Positions 37,512 to 47,793 are shown, counted from the first letter of the stretch. The stretch: 64,000 bases of DNA from Lysobacter arenosi (GCF_016613475.2 NZ_CP071517.1:1178001-1242000); one strand, 5' to 3'. Translations and numbers: made by a program. The notes: generated from the sequence alone by a model not told the origin.

Positions 37512-38321
37512 ATGTCGAGCAACGCCCAGTACGCAGCGCAATTCCGTCAACTCCATGCAGGTGGGCTGCTGTTGCTGCCCAATGCCTGGGATGCCGGCAG
37601 TGCACGCCTGATCGAGAGCCTGGGGGCCAAGGCGATCGCCACCACCAGTGCCGGCGTCGCCTGGGCGAATGGCTACGCCGACGGCGACCAGTTGCCGATC
37701 GCGCAACTGGTCGCAACGGCGGAGTCGATCGCGCGCGTGATCGCGATTCCGCTCAGCGTCGACGTCGAGGGTGGTTACTCCGATGACCCGGCGACGGTGG
37801 CCGACAATGTCGTGCGCCTGGCGGACATCGGCGTGGTCGGCATCAACCTCGAGGACGGCGCCGGCGCTCCGGAGCTGCTCTGCGCCAAGATCGAGCGGAT
37901 CAAGAGCGAATGCGCACAGCGCGGGCTGGACGTCTACGTCAACGCGCGGACCGACGTGTACCTGCGCGGGTTGGCGCCGGCCGGCCAGCGCGTCGAGTCC
38001 ACCCTCGCCCGCGCTGCGCTGTATCGGCAAGCCGGCGCCGATGGGCTGTTCGTGCCGGGCCTGACGGATGCGGACGAGATCGGTGCGGTCGCGTCCCGCG
38101 CCGGCGTGCCGCTCAACGTGATGCTGCGCCCCAACCTGCCCGACACGGCTGCGCTGGAGGCATTGGGCGTGCGCCGGCTCAGCGCCGGTTCCAACCTCGC
38201 CGAAGAGGCGTACGCGCACACGCGGGCGGGCGCGCAGGAGTTCCTGCGCAGCGGTCGCAGCCCGGCGTCGGCAGACGCGATCGGCTACGGGGCGATCAAC
38301 GGGCTGTTCGCCGATCGCTGA
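37512..38321 (+). CDS. Isocitrate lyase/PEP mutase family protein
   Basis: A 269-residue TIM-barrel protein of the PEP mutase/isocitrate lyase superfamily. Visible features are the N-terminal LLLLPNAWDAGSARLIESLGAKAIATTSAG, the metal-binding SVDVEGGYSDDP, INLEDG and YVNARTDVYL. The active-site loop KRCGH of methylisocitrate lyase and isocitrate lyase is missing, so it probably acts on another C-C or C-P bond, as in oxaloacetate or carboxy-PEP type members. It is 63 bases after the M28 gene and may or may not belong to the downstream catabolic cluster; it lies upstream of that cluster's promoter. Confidence 0.88.
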   Translation: MSSNAQYAAQFRQLHAGGLLLLPNAWDAGSARLIESLGAKAIATTSAGVAWANGYADGDQLPIAQLVATAESIARVIAIPLSVDVEGGYSDDPATVADNVVRLADIGVVGINLEDGAGAPELLCAKIERIKSECAQRGLDVYVNARTDVYLRGLAPAGQRVESTLARAALYRQAGADGLFVPGLTDADEIGAVASRAGVPLNVMLRPNLPDTAALEALGVRRLSAGSNLAEEAYAHTRAGAQEFLRSGRSPASADAIGYGAINGLFADR

Positions 38322-38675
38322 TCGCGCGTGTCAAGCCGCCCGCCGACGCAAAGTCAGGCGCGGACTCATTCTGGCTCCCTGGACACATGTTTCCAGGGGC
38401 CATTTCCCGGGTCGCCAACGGCCCGGAAGACCCTTGAATTCAAGCCGGATTCGCACATGACGCATGTGTAGTCCGGCACGGCCGCATGCCGTCGCTATTC
38501 ATGAAAACGCTCCGGACGCCTTGTCATGAAATGACAAGTCGGTGACGCCGTTCGTCAAATTTTGCAGCCCGCTGCCTCCCTATAGTCGATCGCTCCATTC
38601 GGTTGCCACCGCGAAAGAACGGTCGGCCCGATGGATTTTCGAACACAACCACGGGGGCGGGGTGCAGTGAAGTCA
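38322..38675 (+). promoter_or_regulatory. Upstream region of the DUF1302 operon, rich in palindromes
   Basis: No gene is visible. Four inverted repeats precede the promoter: 38377-38398 (10 of 11 paired), 38433-38444 (perfect), 38454-38468 (6-bp arms, 3-base spacer) and 38520-38538 (8-bp arms, 3-base spacer). The last is part of the conserved promoter block at 38518-38593. ACATG or TCATG is a recurring core, suggesting several sites for one regulator. Confidence 0.55.
38518..38593 (+). promoter_or_regulatory. Conserved regulon promoter, copy 1 (plus operon)
   Basis: A 76-bp block that aligns without gaps to 52914-52839 on the minus strand. Conserved parts are GCCTTGTCATGA (38518-38529), TCGsTGwCGCCGTT (38539-38552), a TTGC (38562-38565) and the -10 element CCTATAGTCGA (38579-38589). 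The spacing leaves no normal -35 element 17 bases from TATAGT, which is typical of activator-dependent promoters. The divergent AraC gene at the other copy is the likely regulator. Confidence 0.8.
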
Positions 38676-40541
38676 ATGAATGCAACGAAGGCAGTATCGA
38701 AGGCGCCCAGGCGTCTGCTCAGCGCCATCATCACGGCCACGCTGGCCGCTGCCGGCAGCGCCGGCGCAGTGGAGATCAACACCGGCAATCCGGACATCGT
38801 CCTGCGCTGGGACAACACCATCCGCGTCAACCTGGCCAATCGCGTCGAGAGCCAGGACGCCAAGATCCTCAACAGCCCGAACTACGACGACGGCGACCGC
38901 AATTTCGACACCGGCATGGTGTCGGAGCGCTTCGACCTGCTGAGCGAGCTGGACTTCGTCTACCAGGACCGACTCGGCTTCCGCGTCAGCGCCGCCGGCT
39001 GGTACGACCTGGCCTACGAGAACATCGACAACACCCACCTCGTCTCGTCCAACCACATGCGCGATGGCCGCGCTGCGATCGGCCTGAGCGATGAAACCGA
39101 CCGCTACTTCCACGGTCCGTCGGGCGAAGTGCTCGACGCGTTCGTGTTCGGCAAGTTCGATGTCGGCTCGATGCCGCTCAACGTCAAGCTCGGCCGCCAC
39201 ACCGTGTTCTGGGGCGAGGCGATGCTCAGCCCGGTGCACAGCCTCAGCTACGGCCAGTCGGCACTGGACCTGGGCAAGCTGTTCTCGGTCCCGGGCACCG
39301 AAGCCAAGGAACTGTTCCTGCCGCGCGAAGCCTTCTCCGCACAGATGCAGGTCACGCCGGAGCTGTCCTTTGCCGGCCAGTACTTCTTCGACTGGGAACA
39401 GGCGCGCATTCCCGAAGCGGGTTCGTTCCTCGGCTTCAACGACCACCTGCTGCGCGGCGGCGAATCCTTCATCTTCAGTGCCGCGGCGGTGACCGCCGCC
39501 AATCCGCTGGGCGTGAACCGCCTGGTGCGCGGTGAAGACAGCGAGCCCAACAAGCATGGCGACTTCGGCCTGTCCTCGCGCTGGAGTCCGCAGTGGCTCG
39601 ACGGCACGCTGGGCGCCTACTACCGCGAGACTGCAGATGTGCTGCCGCAGGGCAATGCCACTCCGGCGGTGCGCCCGGGCACGCCGGCGACGCTGTGCCG
39701 CGCACTCGGCCTGGTGCCGTTGAACGCGACCACCTGCTACATCAATCCGTCGGCCGCGACCGTGCCGGAAGTGCTCGGCGGCACCATCGGCCGTTATGCC
39801 GCCGCCTACGCCGACGACATCAAGATCTACGGCCTGAGCCTGTCGAAGAACCTGTGGGGCGTCAGCGTCGGTGCCGACCTGAACTACCGCGAGAACATGC
39901 CGCTGCTCAGCGATACCGTCAGCGTGCTGCCGGCATCGCTGGCTCCGCTGGCCGCCTCGCTGCCGGCTGGCAGCCTGTTCGCGCCCCCCACCGAGGGCGA
40001 GACCGGTGGCGCGCGCGGCTCGACCTGGCACGGCGTGCTCAACGGCTTCGCCAGCTTCGCCGACACCCCGATCTGGGATGCGGCAAACCTGATCGTCGAA
40101 CTGACCTGGAACCACTGGAGCGACGTCAAGGAAGGCGCTGCCGTCTTCAAGGGCCGCAGCAACTACACCGTCATCGGTCCCGGCGGCACGCCGGTCACGC
40201 CGGAAGACAAGGTGACCAAGGACTTCTACGGCCTGGCGGTCAATTTCACGCCGACCAAGTACCAGATGTTCCCGGGCGCCGACCTGTCGCTGCCGATCAG
40301 CTACTCGCAGGGCATCAGCGGCAATTCCGCGGTGCTGCTGGGTGGCAACGAAGGCGCCGGCAGCTACTCCGTCGGCGTGGCCGTCGATCTTCATTCGAAG
40401 TACCGCTTCGACCTGAAGTACGTCGACTTCCTCGGCAACGCCACCACCAACCCCGCCAACGCCATCACCTCGTACGGTGGCGCCAACTCGCTGCTGACGG
40501 ATCGCGGCTTCGTGGTCTTCACTTTCAAGACCACGCTCTGA
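38676..40541 (+). CDS. DUF1302 family protein, probable outer-membrane barrel
   Basis: A 621-residue exported protein with a signal peptide (about 1-33, ending GSAGA). The mature part is rich in alternating beta-strand sequence and ends in an aromatic strand (GFVVFTFKTTL), typical of outer-membrane beta-barrels. Sequences such as NPDIVLRWDNTIRVNLANRV and LGRHTVFWGEAMLSPVHSLSYGQSALDL are characteristic of DUF1302. The family commonly occurs with DUF1329 proteins and acyl-CoA ligases in clusters for fatty acid, steroid or terpenoid use. Start is uncertain: ATG 38676, GTG 38667 (GGGG four bases upstream) or ATG 38631. First gene of the plus operon. Confidence 0.88.
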   Translation: MNATKAVSKAPRRLLSAIITATLAAAGSAGAVEINTGNPDIVLRWDNTIRVNLANRVESQDAKILNSPNYDDGDRNFDTGMVSERFDLLSELDFVYQDRLGFRVSAAGWYDLAYENIDNTHLVSSNHMRDGRAAIGLSDETDRYFHGPSGEVLDAFVFGKFDVGSMPLNVKLGRHTVFWGEAMLSPVHSLSYGQSALDLGKLFSVPGTEAKELFLPREAFSAQMQVTPELSFAGQYFFDWEQARIPEAGSFLGFNDHLLRGGESFIFSAAAVTAANPLGVNRLVRGEDSEPNKHGDFGLSSRWSPQWLDGTLGAYYRETADVLPQGNATPAVRPGTPATLCRALGLVPLNATTCYINPSAATVPEVLGGTIGRYAAAYADDIKIYGLSLSKNLWGVSVGADLNYRENMPLLSDTVSVLPASLAPLAASLPAGSLFAPPTEGETGGARGSTWHGVLNGFASFADTPIWDAANLIVELTWNHWSDVKEGAAVFKGRSNYTVIGPGGTPVTPEDKVTKDFYGLAVNFTPTKYQMFPGADLSLPISYSQGISGNSAVLLGGNEGAGSYSVGVAVDLHSKYRFDLKYVDFLGNATTNPANAITSYGGANSLLTDRGFVVFTFKTTL

Positions 40542-40572
40542 AGCACTCCAGACTTTTGCAGAGGAACACACC

Positions 40573-41931
40573 ATGACATTCGCCAAGACCCTCCTCGCCG
40601 GTGCACTGCTGGCCGTACTCGGCAACGCCCAGGCGGCGGTGACCGCCGACGAGGCCAAGCAGCTCGGCTCGCGCCTGACGCGCGTCGGTGCCGAGACCGG
40701 CGCCAACGCCGACGGCACCATTCCCGCCTACACCGGCGGACTGACCACGGCACCGGCCAGCTTCAAGCCCGGCACCTCGATCCGTCCCGATCCGTTCGCC
40801 AGCGAGAAGCCGCGGCTCACGATCACCGCCAAGAACATGGCCCAGTACGAAGGCCAGCTGACCGTCGGCGCGCGTGCGCTGCTGAAGAAGTACCCGAACT
40901 ACCGCATCGACGTGTACCCGACCCACCGCACCGTGGCCCTGCCCGATCGCGTGCTCGACAACACCGCCGCAAACGCCACCCGCGCCAGCACCAAGGACGG
41001 CGGCCTGGGCATCTCCGGCGCCATCGGTGGCTATCCGTTCCCGATCCCGAAGAGCGGCTACGAGGCGATGTGGAACCACCTGCTGCGCTATGTCGGCGTC
41101 GCCAGCAACTTCAAGTACGACAACTGGAACGTCGATTCGTCCGGCACGCCGGCGCTGGCCACCAGCGGCAAGCTGTTCGTCGAATACCCCTACTACGACC
41201 CGGCGGCAGCCAAGCCGGCGGAAGAAACCGACGTCTACTTCCGCACCAAGATCTTCTACAACGCACCGGCACGTCGCGCAGGCGAAGCGCTGATGGCGGT
41301 TGACGTGGTCAACCCGTTCAAGCGTCCGCGACGCGCCTGGCTGTACCTGCCCGGCCAGCGCCGCGTGAAGCTCGCGCCTGACATCTCCTATGACACGCCC
41401 AACCCCGGCACCGCCGGTTCGGCCACGTACGACGATGCCTGGCTCTTCAACGGTTCGATGGACCGTTACGACTTCAAGCTCGTGGGCAAGAAGGAGATGC
41501 TGGTCCCGTACAACACCTACCGGCTGACCTACGCCAAGAAGGCCGCGGAAGTGACCACGCCGCAGTTCGTCAATCCCGACCTGGTGCGCTGGGAACTGCA
41601 CCGCGTCTGGGTCGTGGAAGCCACGCTCAAGCCGGGCAAGCGCCACATCTACGCCAAGCGCACCTTCTACCTCGATGAGGACAGCTGGACCGCACTGGCC
41701 GCCGACCAGTACGACGCCAATGGCCGCCTGTACCGCGCATCGTTCGCGCACATGTCGCCCAGCTACGACACGCGCACGCCCAACGCCGAGACCCAGGTGT
41801 TCTACGACCTGACCTCGGGCGTCTACAACATCAGCTTCCTGATGGGTCCGTACGACGGCATCCGCTACACCAACCCGCTGCCGGTCAACCAGTGGTCGCC
41901 CGACGCACTGGCCGGTGCCGGGGTGCGCTGA
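40573..41931 (+). CDS. DUF1329 family protein, exported
   Basis: A 452-residue exported protein with a 22-residue signal peptide (cleavage after AQA). DUF1329 members are thought to have a LolA/LolB-like fold suited to binding lipids in the envelope. Characteristic stretches are DGTIPAYTGGL, SGYEAMWNHLLRYVG and VWVVEATLKPGKRHIYAKRTFYLDEDSW. It lies 31 bases after the DUF1302 gene with GAGGAA before the ATG. The two proteins almost always occur together, which suggests they form an outer-membrane/periplasmic route for hydrophobic substrates. That role is inferred. Confidence 0.9.
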   Translation: MTFAKTLLAGALLAVLGNAQAAVTADEAKQLGSRLTRVGAETGANADGTIPAYTGGLTTAPASFKPGTSIRPDPFASEKPRLTITAKNMAQYEGQLTVGARALLKKYPNYRIDVYPTHRTVALPDRVLDNTAANATRASTKDGGLGISGAIGGYPFPIPKSGYEAMWNHLLRYVGVASNFKYDNWNVDSSGTPALATSGKLFVEYPYYDPAAAKPAEETDVYFRTKIFYNAPARRAGEALMAVDVVNPFKRPRRAWLYLPGQRRVKLAPDISYDTPNPGTAGSATYDDAWLFNGSMDRYDFKLVGKKEMLVPYNTYRLTYAKKAAEVTTPQFVNPDLVRWELHRVWVVEATLKPGKRHIYAKRTFYLDEDSWTALAADQYDANGRLYRASFAHMSPSYDTRTPNAETQVFYDLTSGVYNISFLMGPYDGIRYTNPLPVNQWSPDALAGAGVR

Positions 41932-42016
41932 GTCCTGAGGGACACGATCTCCGGCGGCGGCCTTCCGCCGTCGGAGGTCTGCGTTACCAAGTCCTGTCGC
42001 TGAACGAAATCAAGTC

Positions 42017-43100
42017 ATGAACCCTCTTCGCTTTAGACACGCCGCCGCGGCCGCACTGGCCACGCTGCTGGCCACGTCCGTCGCCTCGTCGGCCACCGGC
42101 CCCACCACGTTCACGGACGTGCTCGACCAGCCCGCCAGCTCCAGCGCACTGGTCACGCAACGCGCGCTGCAAGCCAGCGCCGTGGCTGGCAGGCGACTGG
42201 TCGTCGCCGGTGCACGCGGCCACATCGTCTACTCCGACAACCTCGGGTCGACCTGGCGCCAGGCCAAGGTGCCCGTCAGCGCCGACCTGACCGCGCTGCA
42301 CTTCGTCGACGCCACCCAGGGCTGGGCGGTCGGCCACGAAGGCGTGGTACTGCACACCGCGGACGGCGGCGCGTCCCTGGACCGTCCAGCTCGATGGCCG
42401 TCGCGCCAATGCACTGATGCTCGCCTACGTGCAGCAACTGCCGGCGACAGCGGATGCATCCCTGCTCGAAGCGCTGAAGGCCGAGAGCGAGCGCGCGGCG
42501 ACGGAAGGCCCGAGCCGGCCGTTCCTCGATGTCTGGTTCACCAGCGCGAACGAAGGCTTCGTGGTTGGCGCCTACAACCTGATCTTCCACACGACTGACG
42601 GCGGCAAGACCTGGGAACCGTGGATCGACCACACCCAGAACGATCGCTTCTATCACCTGTATGGCATCCGCGGCAGCGGCGACGGGCTGTACATCGTCGG
42701 CGAACTGGGACTGGCGCTGCGCTTCGATCCGGCGACGTCGCGGTTCAACGCACTGCAAACCCCGTACGAAGGCAGCTACTTCGGCCTGCTCACCAAGCCC
42801 GGGCTGGTACTCGCCTACGGATTGCGGGGCACAGCCTATCGCTCGAGCGATGGCGGTCAGAACTGGATGCCGGTGGACACGGGCACAACGGCGTCGATCA
42901 CCGCCGGCCAGGTCATGCCCGACGGACGCCTGCTGCTGTGCTCGATGGCGGGTGACGTACTGGTCAGCGGAGATGACGCAGCGTCTTTCCGTCGCCTCGA
43001 CCTGAAGGCCGCCATGCCCTGTACCGGCCTTGCCGTATCCGGCGATGCCGTGGTCCTGACCGGACTTCGTGGCGTACGCGTCGTACGCCCTGAACTGTAA
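42017..43100 (+). pseudogene. YCF48/BNR-repeat beta-propeller protein, single-base frameshift
   Basis: Exported propeller protein, 360 residues if repaired. The first frame has a signal peptide and repeats GRRLVVAGARGHIVYSDNLGSTW and GWAVGHEGVVLHTADGGAS, then breaks. The second frame resumes with LMLAYVQQLPATADAS and more repeats (GFVVGAYNLIFHTTDGGKTWEPW, IVGELGLALRF, TAYRSSDGGQNW). At 42375-42377 there is CCC; with CC the sequence reads ASWTVQLDGRRANALMLAYV without interruption. YCF48 propellers in such clusters are thought to assist the neighbouring RND/MMPL protein. It may be intact in the cell if the extra C is an error. Confidence 0.85.
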
Positions 43101-43119
43101 ACAGATTGTCCGAGAGGAT

Positions 43120-45534
43120 ATGCGCTTGAACAAGTTAGACACGCCCCTCAACGACATGCCCGTCGTCCACTCGATCGAGGGCTTCGACCACCGCTCGGGC
43201 CAGTTCTTCGAACGCGCCATCTTCAACCACCGGCTGCTGATCGTCGTCGCCTGTGCGCTGCTGACGGTGCTGCTCGGGTTCCAGGCGACGAAGCTGGCGA
43301 TCAACGCCGGCTTCGAGAAGATGATTCCGCACGGCCACGCCTACGTCCGGAACTACCTTGAGAGTCGCGGCAGCCTGCGCGGGCTGGGCAACTCGGTGCG
43401 CGTGGTGGTCGAGAATGCCCACGGCGACATCTTCGATCCGCAATACCTGGAAGTCCTCAAGCAGGTCAACGACGAAGTCTTCCTGATGCAGGACGTTGAT
43501 CGCGCCTGGATGAAGTCGATCTGGACCCCGGCCGTGCGCTGGAGCGAGGTCAACGAGGAAGGATTCGTCGGCGGTCCGGTAATGCCCGACAACTACGACG
43601 GCACGCCCGCCTCGGTGGATGCGCTCAAGCTCAACATCCGCCGCGCCAACATCGTCGGCAACCTGGTCGCCAACGACTTCCGTTCGACGATGGTGTTCGT
43701 GCCGCTGCTGGAGCGCAATGCGGAGACCGGCGAGCGCCTGGACTACCACGCCTTCTCGCAGCAGCTCGAGCAGCGCGTGCGCGCCAAGTACGAAGCCGCC
43801 GGCCACGGCAAGGTCAGGATCCACGTGATCGGCTTCGCCAAGCTGGCCGGTGACCTGATCGAAGGCCTGGTCAAGGTCGCCAGCTTCTTCCTCGGCGCCG
43901 CGCTGATCGCCGCGCTGATCATCTTCCTGTACACCCGCTGCGTGCGCAGCACCGTGCTGGTGGTTGCCTGTTCGGTGGTCGCGGTGATCTGGCAGCTGGG
44001 CCTGGTGCGCCTGCTCGGCTTCGAACTGGACCCGTTCTCCGTGCTGGTGCCTTTCCTGATCTTCGCCATCGGCGTCAGCCATGGCGCGCAGAAGATGAAC
44101 GGCATCATGCAGGACGTCGGCCGCGGCACCCATCGCCTCGTCGCCGCGCGCTACACCTTCCGCCGCCTGTTCCTCGCCGGCCTGACCGCGCTGCTGGCCG
44201 ACGTGGTCGGCTTCGCCGTGCTCATGACCATCGACATCCCGGTGATCAAGGAGCTGGCACTGACCGCCAGCATCGGCGTCGGCGTGCTGGTATTCACCAA
44301 CCTGATCCTGCTGCCGGTGTTGCTGTCGTACGTGGGCGTCAGCCCGGCGGCGGCCACGCGCAGCCTGCGCGAAGAGAGCAAGGAAGCCAGCGGACGCGGC
44401 TTTGGCGCCTTCTGGAATGTGCTGGACAAGTTCACCGAGCGGCGCTGGGCGATCGCCGCCATCACCGGCGCCGTGCTGCTCGCGGCCGGTGGTCTGTGGA
44501 TCAGCCGCGGCCTCCAGGTCGGCGATCTCGACCCGGGCGCGCCGGAGCTGCGCAAGGACTCGCGCTACAACCGCGACAACGCCTTCATCACCGCCAACTA
44601 CGCGCTGTCGAGCGATCTGTTCGCGGTGATCGTGAAGACGCCCAAGGATGCCTGCCTCAACTACAAGACCCTGATCCAGGCCGATCGCCTGGGCTGGGCG
44701 CTGCAACAGGACCCGGCGGTGCAGACCACCGTGTCGCTGGTCGATGCGGTACGCAACATCACCGCTGGTTCGTTCGAAGGCAATCCCAAGTGGTTGACCA
44801 TCAACCGCAACCAGGACGTGATCAACTACTCCGGCCAGCAGGCCACGGTGCTCAATCCCGACCTGTTCAACACCGAGTGCTCGGTGCTGCCGGTGATCGC
44901 CTACCTGTCCGACCACAAGGCCGATTCGCTCAAGCGCGTCGCCGCCATCGCCGAGGACTTCGCCGCTCGCCACAACGATCGTGACGTGACGTTCAAGCTG
45001 GCCGCCGGTTCGGCAGGCATCGAGGCGGCCACCAACGAAGTGGTCCACGCCGCCAGCCGCTCCATGCTGCTGTACGTCTATGGCGCGGTCGCCCTGCTGT
45101 GCTTCGTGGCGTTCCGCAGCTGGCGCGCAGTCGTGGTGGCGGTGCTGCCGCTGATCCTGACCTCGATCCTGTGCGAGGCGCTGATGGTCGGACTGGGCAT
45201 CGGCGTCAAGGTCGCCACGCTGCCGGTGATCGCGCTCGGTGCCGGTATCGGCGTCGACTACGCGTTGTACCTGCTGAGCGTGCAGCTGGGCCAGCAGCGT
45301 GCGGGCGTACCGCTCGCGGCCGCCTACCGGCACGCGGTGATGTTCACCGGCAAAGTGGTCGCGCTGGTGGGCATCACCCTGGCCGCGGGCGTCATCACCT
45401 GGGCGTTCTCGCCGATCAAGTTCCAGGCCGACATGGGCATCCTGCTGACCTTCATGTTCCTGTGGAACATGATCGGCGCGCTGATCCTCATTCCCGCGCT
45501 CTCGCACTTCCTGCTGCGCAAAGTGGAGGCATGA
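43120..45534 (+). CDS. MMPL/RND-superfamily transporter
   Basis: A 804-residue inner-membrane protein with twelve predicted helices arranged 1+5, large periplasmic domain, 1+5. It belongs to the MMPL/HpnN-like branch rather than the 1000-residue HAE1 branch: segments [44 protein letters not shown] and [21 protein letters not shown] carry the conserved polar membrane residues. Members move lipids, fatty acids or hopanoids between membranes. It stands between the propeller and the CoA ligase genes. The ATG at 43120 has GAGAGG close upstream; the frame extends to 43069. Confidence 0.9.
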   Translation: MRLNKLDTPLNDMPVVHSIEGFDHRSGQFFERAIFNHRLLIVVACALLTVLLGFQATKLAINAGFEKMIPHGHAYVRNYLESRGSLRGLGNSVRVVVENAHGDIFDPQYLEVLKQVNDEVFLMQDVDRAWMKSIWTPAVRWSEVNEEGFVGGPVMPDNYDGTPASVDALKLNIRRANIVGNLVANDFRSTMVFVPLLERNAETGERLDYHAFSQQLEQRVRAKYEAAGHGKVRIHVIGFAKLAGDLIEGLVKVASFFLGAALIAALIIFLYTRCVRSTVLVVACSVVAVIWQLGLVRLLGFELDPFSVLVPFLIFAIGVSHGAQKMNGIMQDVGRGTHRLVAARYTFRRLFLAGLTALLADVVGFAVLMTIDIPVIKELALTASIGVGVLVFTNLILLPVLLSYVGVSPAAATRSLREESKEASGRGFGAFWNVLDKFTERRWAIAAITGAVLLAAGGLWISRGLQVGDLDPGAPELRKDSRYNRDNAFITANYALSSDLFAVIVKTPKDACLNYKTLIQADRLGWALQQDPAVQTTVSLVDAVRNITAGSFEGNPKWLTINRNQDVINYSGQQATVLNPDLFNTECSVLPVIAYLSDHKADSLKRVAAIAEDFAARHNDRDVTFKLAAGSAGIEAATNEVVHAASRSMLLYVYGAVALLCFVAFRSWRAVVVAVLPLILTSILCEALMVGLGIGVKVATLPVIALGAGIGVDYALYLLSVQLGQQRAGVPLAAAYRHAVMFTGKVVALVGITLAAGVITWAFSPIKFQADMGILLTFMFLWNMIGALILIPALSHFLLRKVEA

Positions 45535-45535
45535 C

Positions 45536-47176
45536 ATGCTGGGTTTGATGCAAGACCACAAGCTGCTGGTTTCGTCCCTGATCGAGCACGCGGTGGCTTG
45601 CCACCCCGATGCGGAAGTAGTCTCGCGCACGGTCGAAGGCCCAGTGCACCGTTGCACCTACCGCGACATCCATCGGCGTGCACGCCAGGCGGCAAGCGCC
45701 CTGACCGCCCTGGGCGTGCAGCGCGGCGACCGCGTCGGCACGCTGGCGTGGAACGGCTATCGCCACATGGAGCTGTACTTCGGCGTGTCCGGCATGGGCG
45801 CGGTGCTGCACACCGCCAACCCGCGCCTGTTTCCCGAGCAGCTCGAGTACATCATCAACCATGCCGAAGACACGGTCCTGTTCTTCGACCTGAGCTTCGT
45901 GCCACTGGTCGAGAAACTGCTGCCGAAGCTGGCGGGCGTGCGTCACTTCGTGGTGATGACCGACCGCGCGCACATGCCCGAATGCGCCATTCCCGGGCTG
46001 CTGTGCTACGAAGAGCTGCTCGCAGCGCAGACCGGCGACTATGCCTGGCCGGATCTGGATGAGTCCGCCGCCGCATCGCTGTGCTACACCTCAGGCACCA
46101 CGGGCATGCCCAAGGGCGTGCTGTACTCGCACCGCTCCACCGTGTTGCACGCGTACGGCGCCTGCACCGTCGACAGCCTTGCGGTCTCTCGCAACGAAAC
46201 CGCGTTGCTGGTCGTGCCGATGTTCCATGTCAACGCCTGGAGCATGCCCTACGCCGGTGCCATGAGCGGCGCCAAGCTGGTCCTGCCCGGCCCGGCCCTG
46301 GACGGTGCGAGCGTCTATCAGTTGCTGCGCGACGAGCGGGTCACCCTCGCCCTGGGCGTGCCCACGGTCTGGATGATGCTGCTGCAGCACGTGGCGGCCG
46401 AACGCCTGCAGCCGTCCTCGGAACTGGCGCTTCGCCGGGTCGTCATCGGCGGCGCCGCGGCACCGCGGGCGATGGCCGAAGCGTTCGAGCGTGACTTCGG
46501 TGCGTTCGTGGTCCATGCCTGGGGCATGACCGAGACCTCGCCGGTCGGCACCGTGTGCAACCTGTTGCCCAAGCACTCCTCATTGCCTCTCGAAGAACGC
46601 CTGCAAGTGCAGGCCAAGCAGGGCCGTCCAGTGTTCGGCGTCAGCCTCAAGCTGACCGACGAGGACGGGCGTCGCCTGCCCCACGACGGCCAGGCGGCCG
46701 GACACCTGAAGATCCGCGGCCCGTGGATTGCCGGCGCCTACTACCGTGACGACAGCGGCTCGATCCTTGACGACGAGGGCTACTTCGACACCGGTGACGT
46801 GGCGACCATCGACCCGGACGGCTACATGCAGATCACCGACCGCGCCAAGGACGTGATCAAGTCCGGCGGCGAATGGATCTCCTCCATCGCGCTGGAGAAT
46901 GCCGCGATGGGTCATCTCACCATCGCCGAAGCGGCTGTCATCGGCATCGCCCACCCGAAGTGGCAGGAGCGGCCATTGATGCTGGTGGTCGTCAAGCCTG
47001 GTCAGACGATGGAGCGCGAGACCGTGCTGCGCTATCTCGAAGACCGCGTCGCCAAATGGTGGCTGCCGGATGATGTGCTGTTCGTGCCGCAGCTGCCGCA
47101 CACCGCGACCGGGAAACTGCACAAGGCGGTGTTGCGCGAGCAGTACCGCGATTACCGCTTCCCGGAAGAGGCGTAA
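45536..47176 (+). CDS. Medium/long-chain acyl-CoA ligase (AMP-forming)
   Basis: Activates a carboxylic acid to its CoA thioester with ATP. The 546-residue product has the AMP-binding P-loop [16 protein letters not shown], the A5 motif WGMTETSP, A7 [25 protein letters not shown] and the A10 lysine in [11 protein letters not shown]. Its closest type is the AlkK-like medium-chain ligases. Its start lies one base after the MMPL stop with GGAGG upstream, so it is translationally coupled. As last gene of the plus operon it implies that the transported compound is an acid to be degraded through CoA thioesters. Confidence 0.92.
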   Translation: MLGLMQDHKLLVSSLIEHAVACHPDAEVVSRTVEGPVHRCTYRDIHRRARQAASALTALGVQRGDRVGTLAWNGYRHMELYFGVSGMGAVLHTANPRLFPEQLEYIINHAEDTVLFFDLSFVPLVEKLLPKLAGVRHFVVMTDRAHMPECAIPGLLCYEELLAAQTGDYAWPDLDESAAASLCYTSGTTGMPKGVLYSHRSTVLHAYGACTVDSLAVSRNETALLVVPMFHVNAWSMPYAGAMSGAKLVLPGPALDGASVYQLLRDERVTLALGVPTVWMMLLQHVAAERLQPSSELALRRVVIGGAAAPRAMAEAFERDFGAFVVHAWGMTETSPVGTVCNLLPKHSSLPLEERLQVQAKQGRPVFGVSLKLTDEDGRRLPHDGQAAGHLKIRGPWIAGAYYRDDSGSILDDEGYFDTGDVATIDPDGYMQITDRAKDVIKSGGEWISSIALENAAMGHLTIAEAAVIGIAHPKWQERPLMLVVVKPGQTMERETVLRYLEDRVAKWWLPDDVLFVPQLPHTATGKLHKAVLREQYRDYRFPEEA

Positions 47177-47206
47177 GCGTAACCCGGGCTGCGGCCCGGG
47201 CTACGC
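47177..47206. repeat. REP-like palindrome at the junction of the two convergent operons
   Basis: Thirteen-base arms (47177-47189 and 47194-47206, 12 of 13 paired) around TGCG, with a CCCGGGC core. It begins right after the ligase stop and includes the stop codon of the convergent hydrolase gene (47201-47203). The GTAGCCCGGG type is widespread in xanthomonads. It probably stops transcription from both sides. Confidence 0.7.
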
Positions 47207-47767
47207 GCCGTCAAGGCGGGCAATCAGTTCCATTGCCTGCGGCCACTTGCCAAAGCCCGCCGCCGGATTGAGGTGGCCGACCTCGCCAAGGTCGACGAGT
47301 TCGCTGCCCCAGTCGTGCGCCAGCGATTGCGCGCGCGAGTAGGAGCACAGTGGATCGTTGCGACTGGCCGCAAGCAGGCTCGGGAAGCCGAATCGGCTGC
47401 GCGGAATCGGCAGCCACGCGTGGTCGCGCAAGGTGTCCAGCGTCGGATAGCCGACCGGAAACGGGATCTCGACGTCTGCGGGCGTCGCCAGCAGTGCGCC
47501 CTTGATCGGGCGATGGCGGCTTGGGGACTGCGCCCAGTGCGCAACCATCATCACGCCGGCGCTGTGGGCGGCGAGGATCACAGGGCCGTCGATGGCGGCC
47601 AACGCGCGATCCAGCGCTTCCACCCGTGCTGCGCAACTGAGTTTGTCCTGCTCCAGGGGCGGCACCGTATGCACCCTTGGCAATCCGGCGGCGAGCAGCG
47701 TCTGCCAGTGTTCCGGCACGTGCTCACGCAGACCCGGAACGATGAGCACGGTCGCGTCGATGTTCAT
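47201..47767 (-). CDS. RBBP9/YdeN family alpha/beta hydrolase
   Basis: A 188-residue small serine hydrolase. Nucleophile Ser69 (ILAAHSAGVMM), Asp in ASRNDPLCS and His in GEVGHLNPAAG are in family positions. The ATG at 47767 has GAGGA seven bases upstream; another ATG at 47797 overlaps the dsbA-like stop (ATGA). It is the last gene of the minus operon. Substrate unknown; hydrolysis of a thioester or ester intermediate would fit the cluster. Confidence 0.88.
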   Translation of the reverse strand: MNIDATVLIVPGLREHVPEHWQTLLAAGLPRVHTVPPLEQDKLSCAARVEALDRALAAIDGPVILAAHSAGVMMVAHWAQSPSRHRPIKGALLATPADVEIPFPVGYPTLDTLRDHAWLPIPRSRFGFPSLLAASRNDPLCSYSRAQSLAHDWGSELVDLGEVGHLNPAAGFGKWPQAMELIARLDGA

Positions 47768-47793
47768 GGCAGTTTCCTCGGGGTTGTCCCCCC

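Noticed and set aside
38562..38586. TTGCAG and TATAGT as a standard sigma-70 promoter of the DUF1302 operon
   Set aside because: They are only 13 bases apart, too close for a normal -35/-10 pair; the same spacing at the second copy points to an activator-dependent promoter instead.
43135..45657. 840-residue open frame opposite the MMPL gene
   Set aside because: Composition is that of a shadow frame and it covers a clear transporter gene on the other strand.
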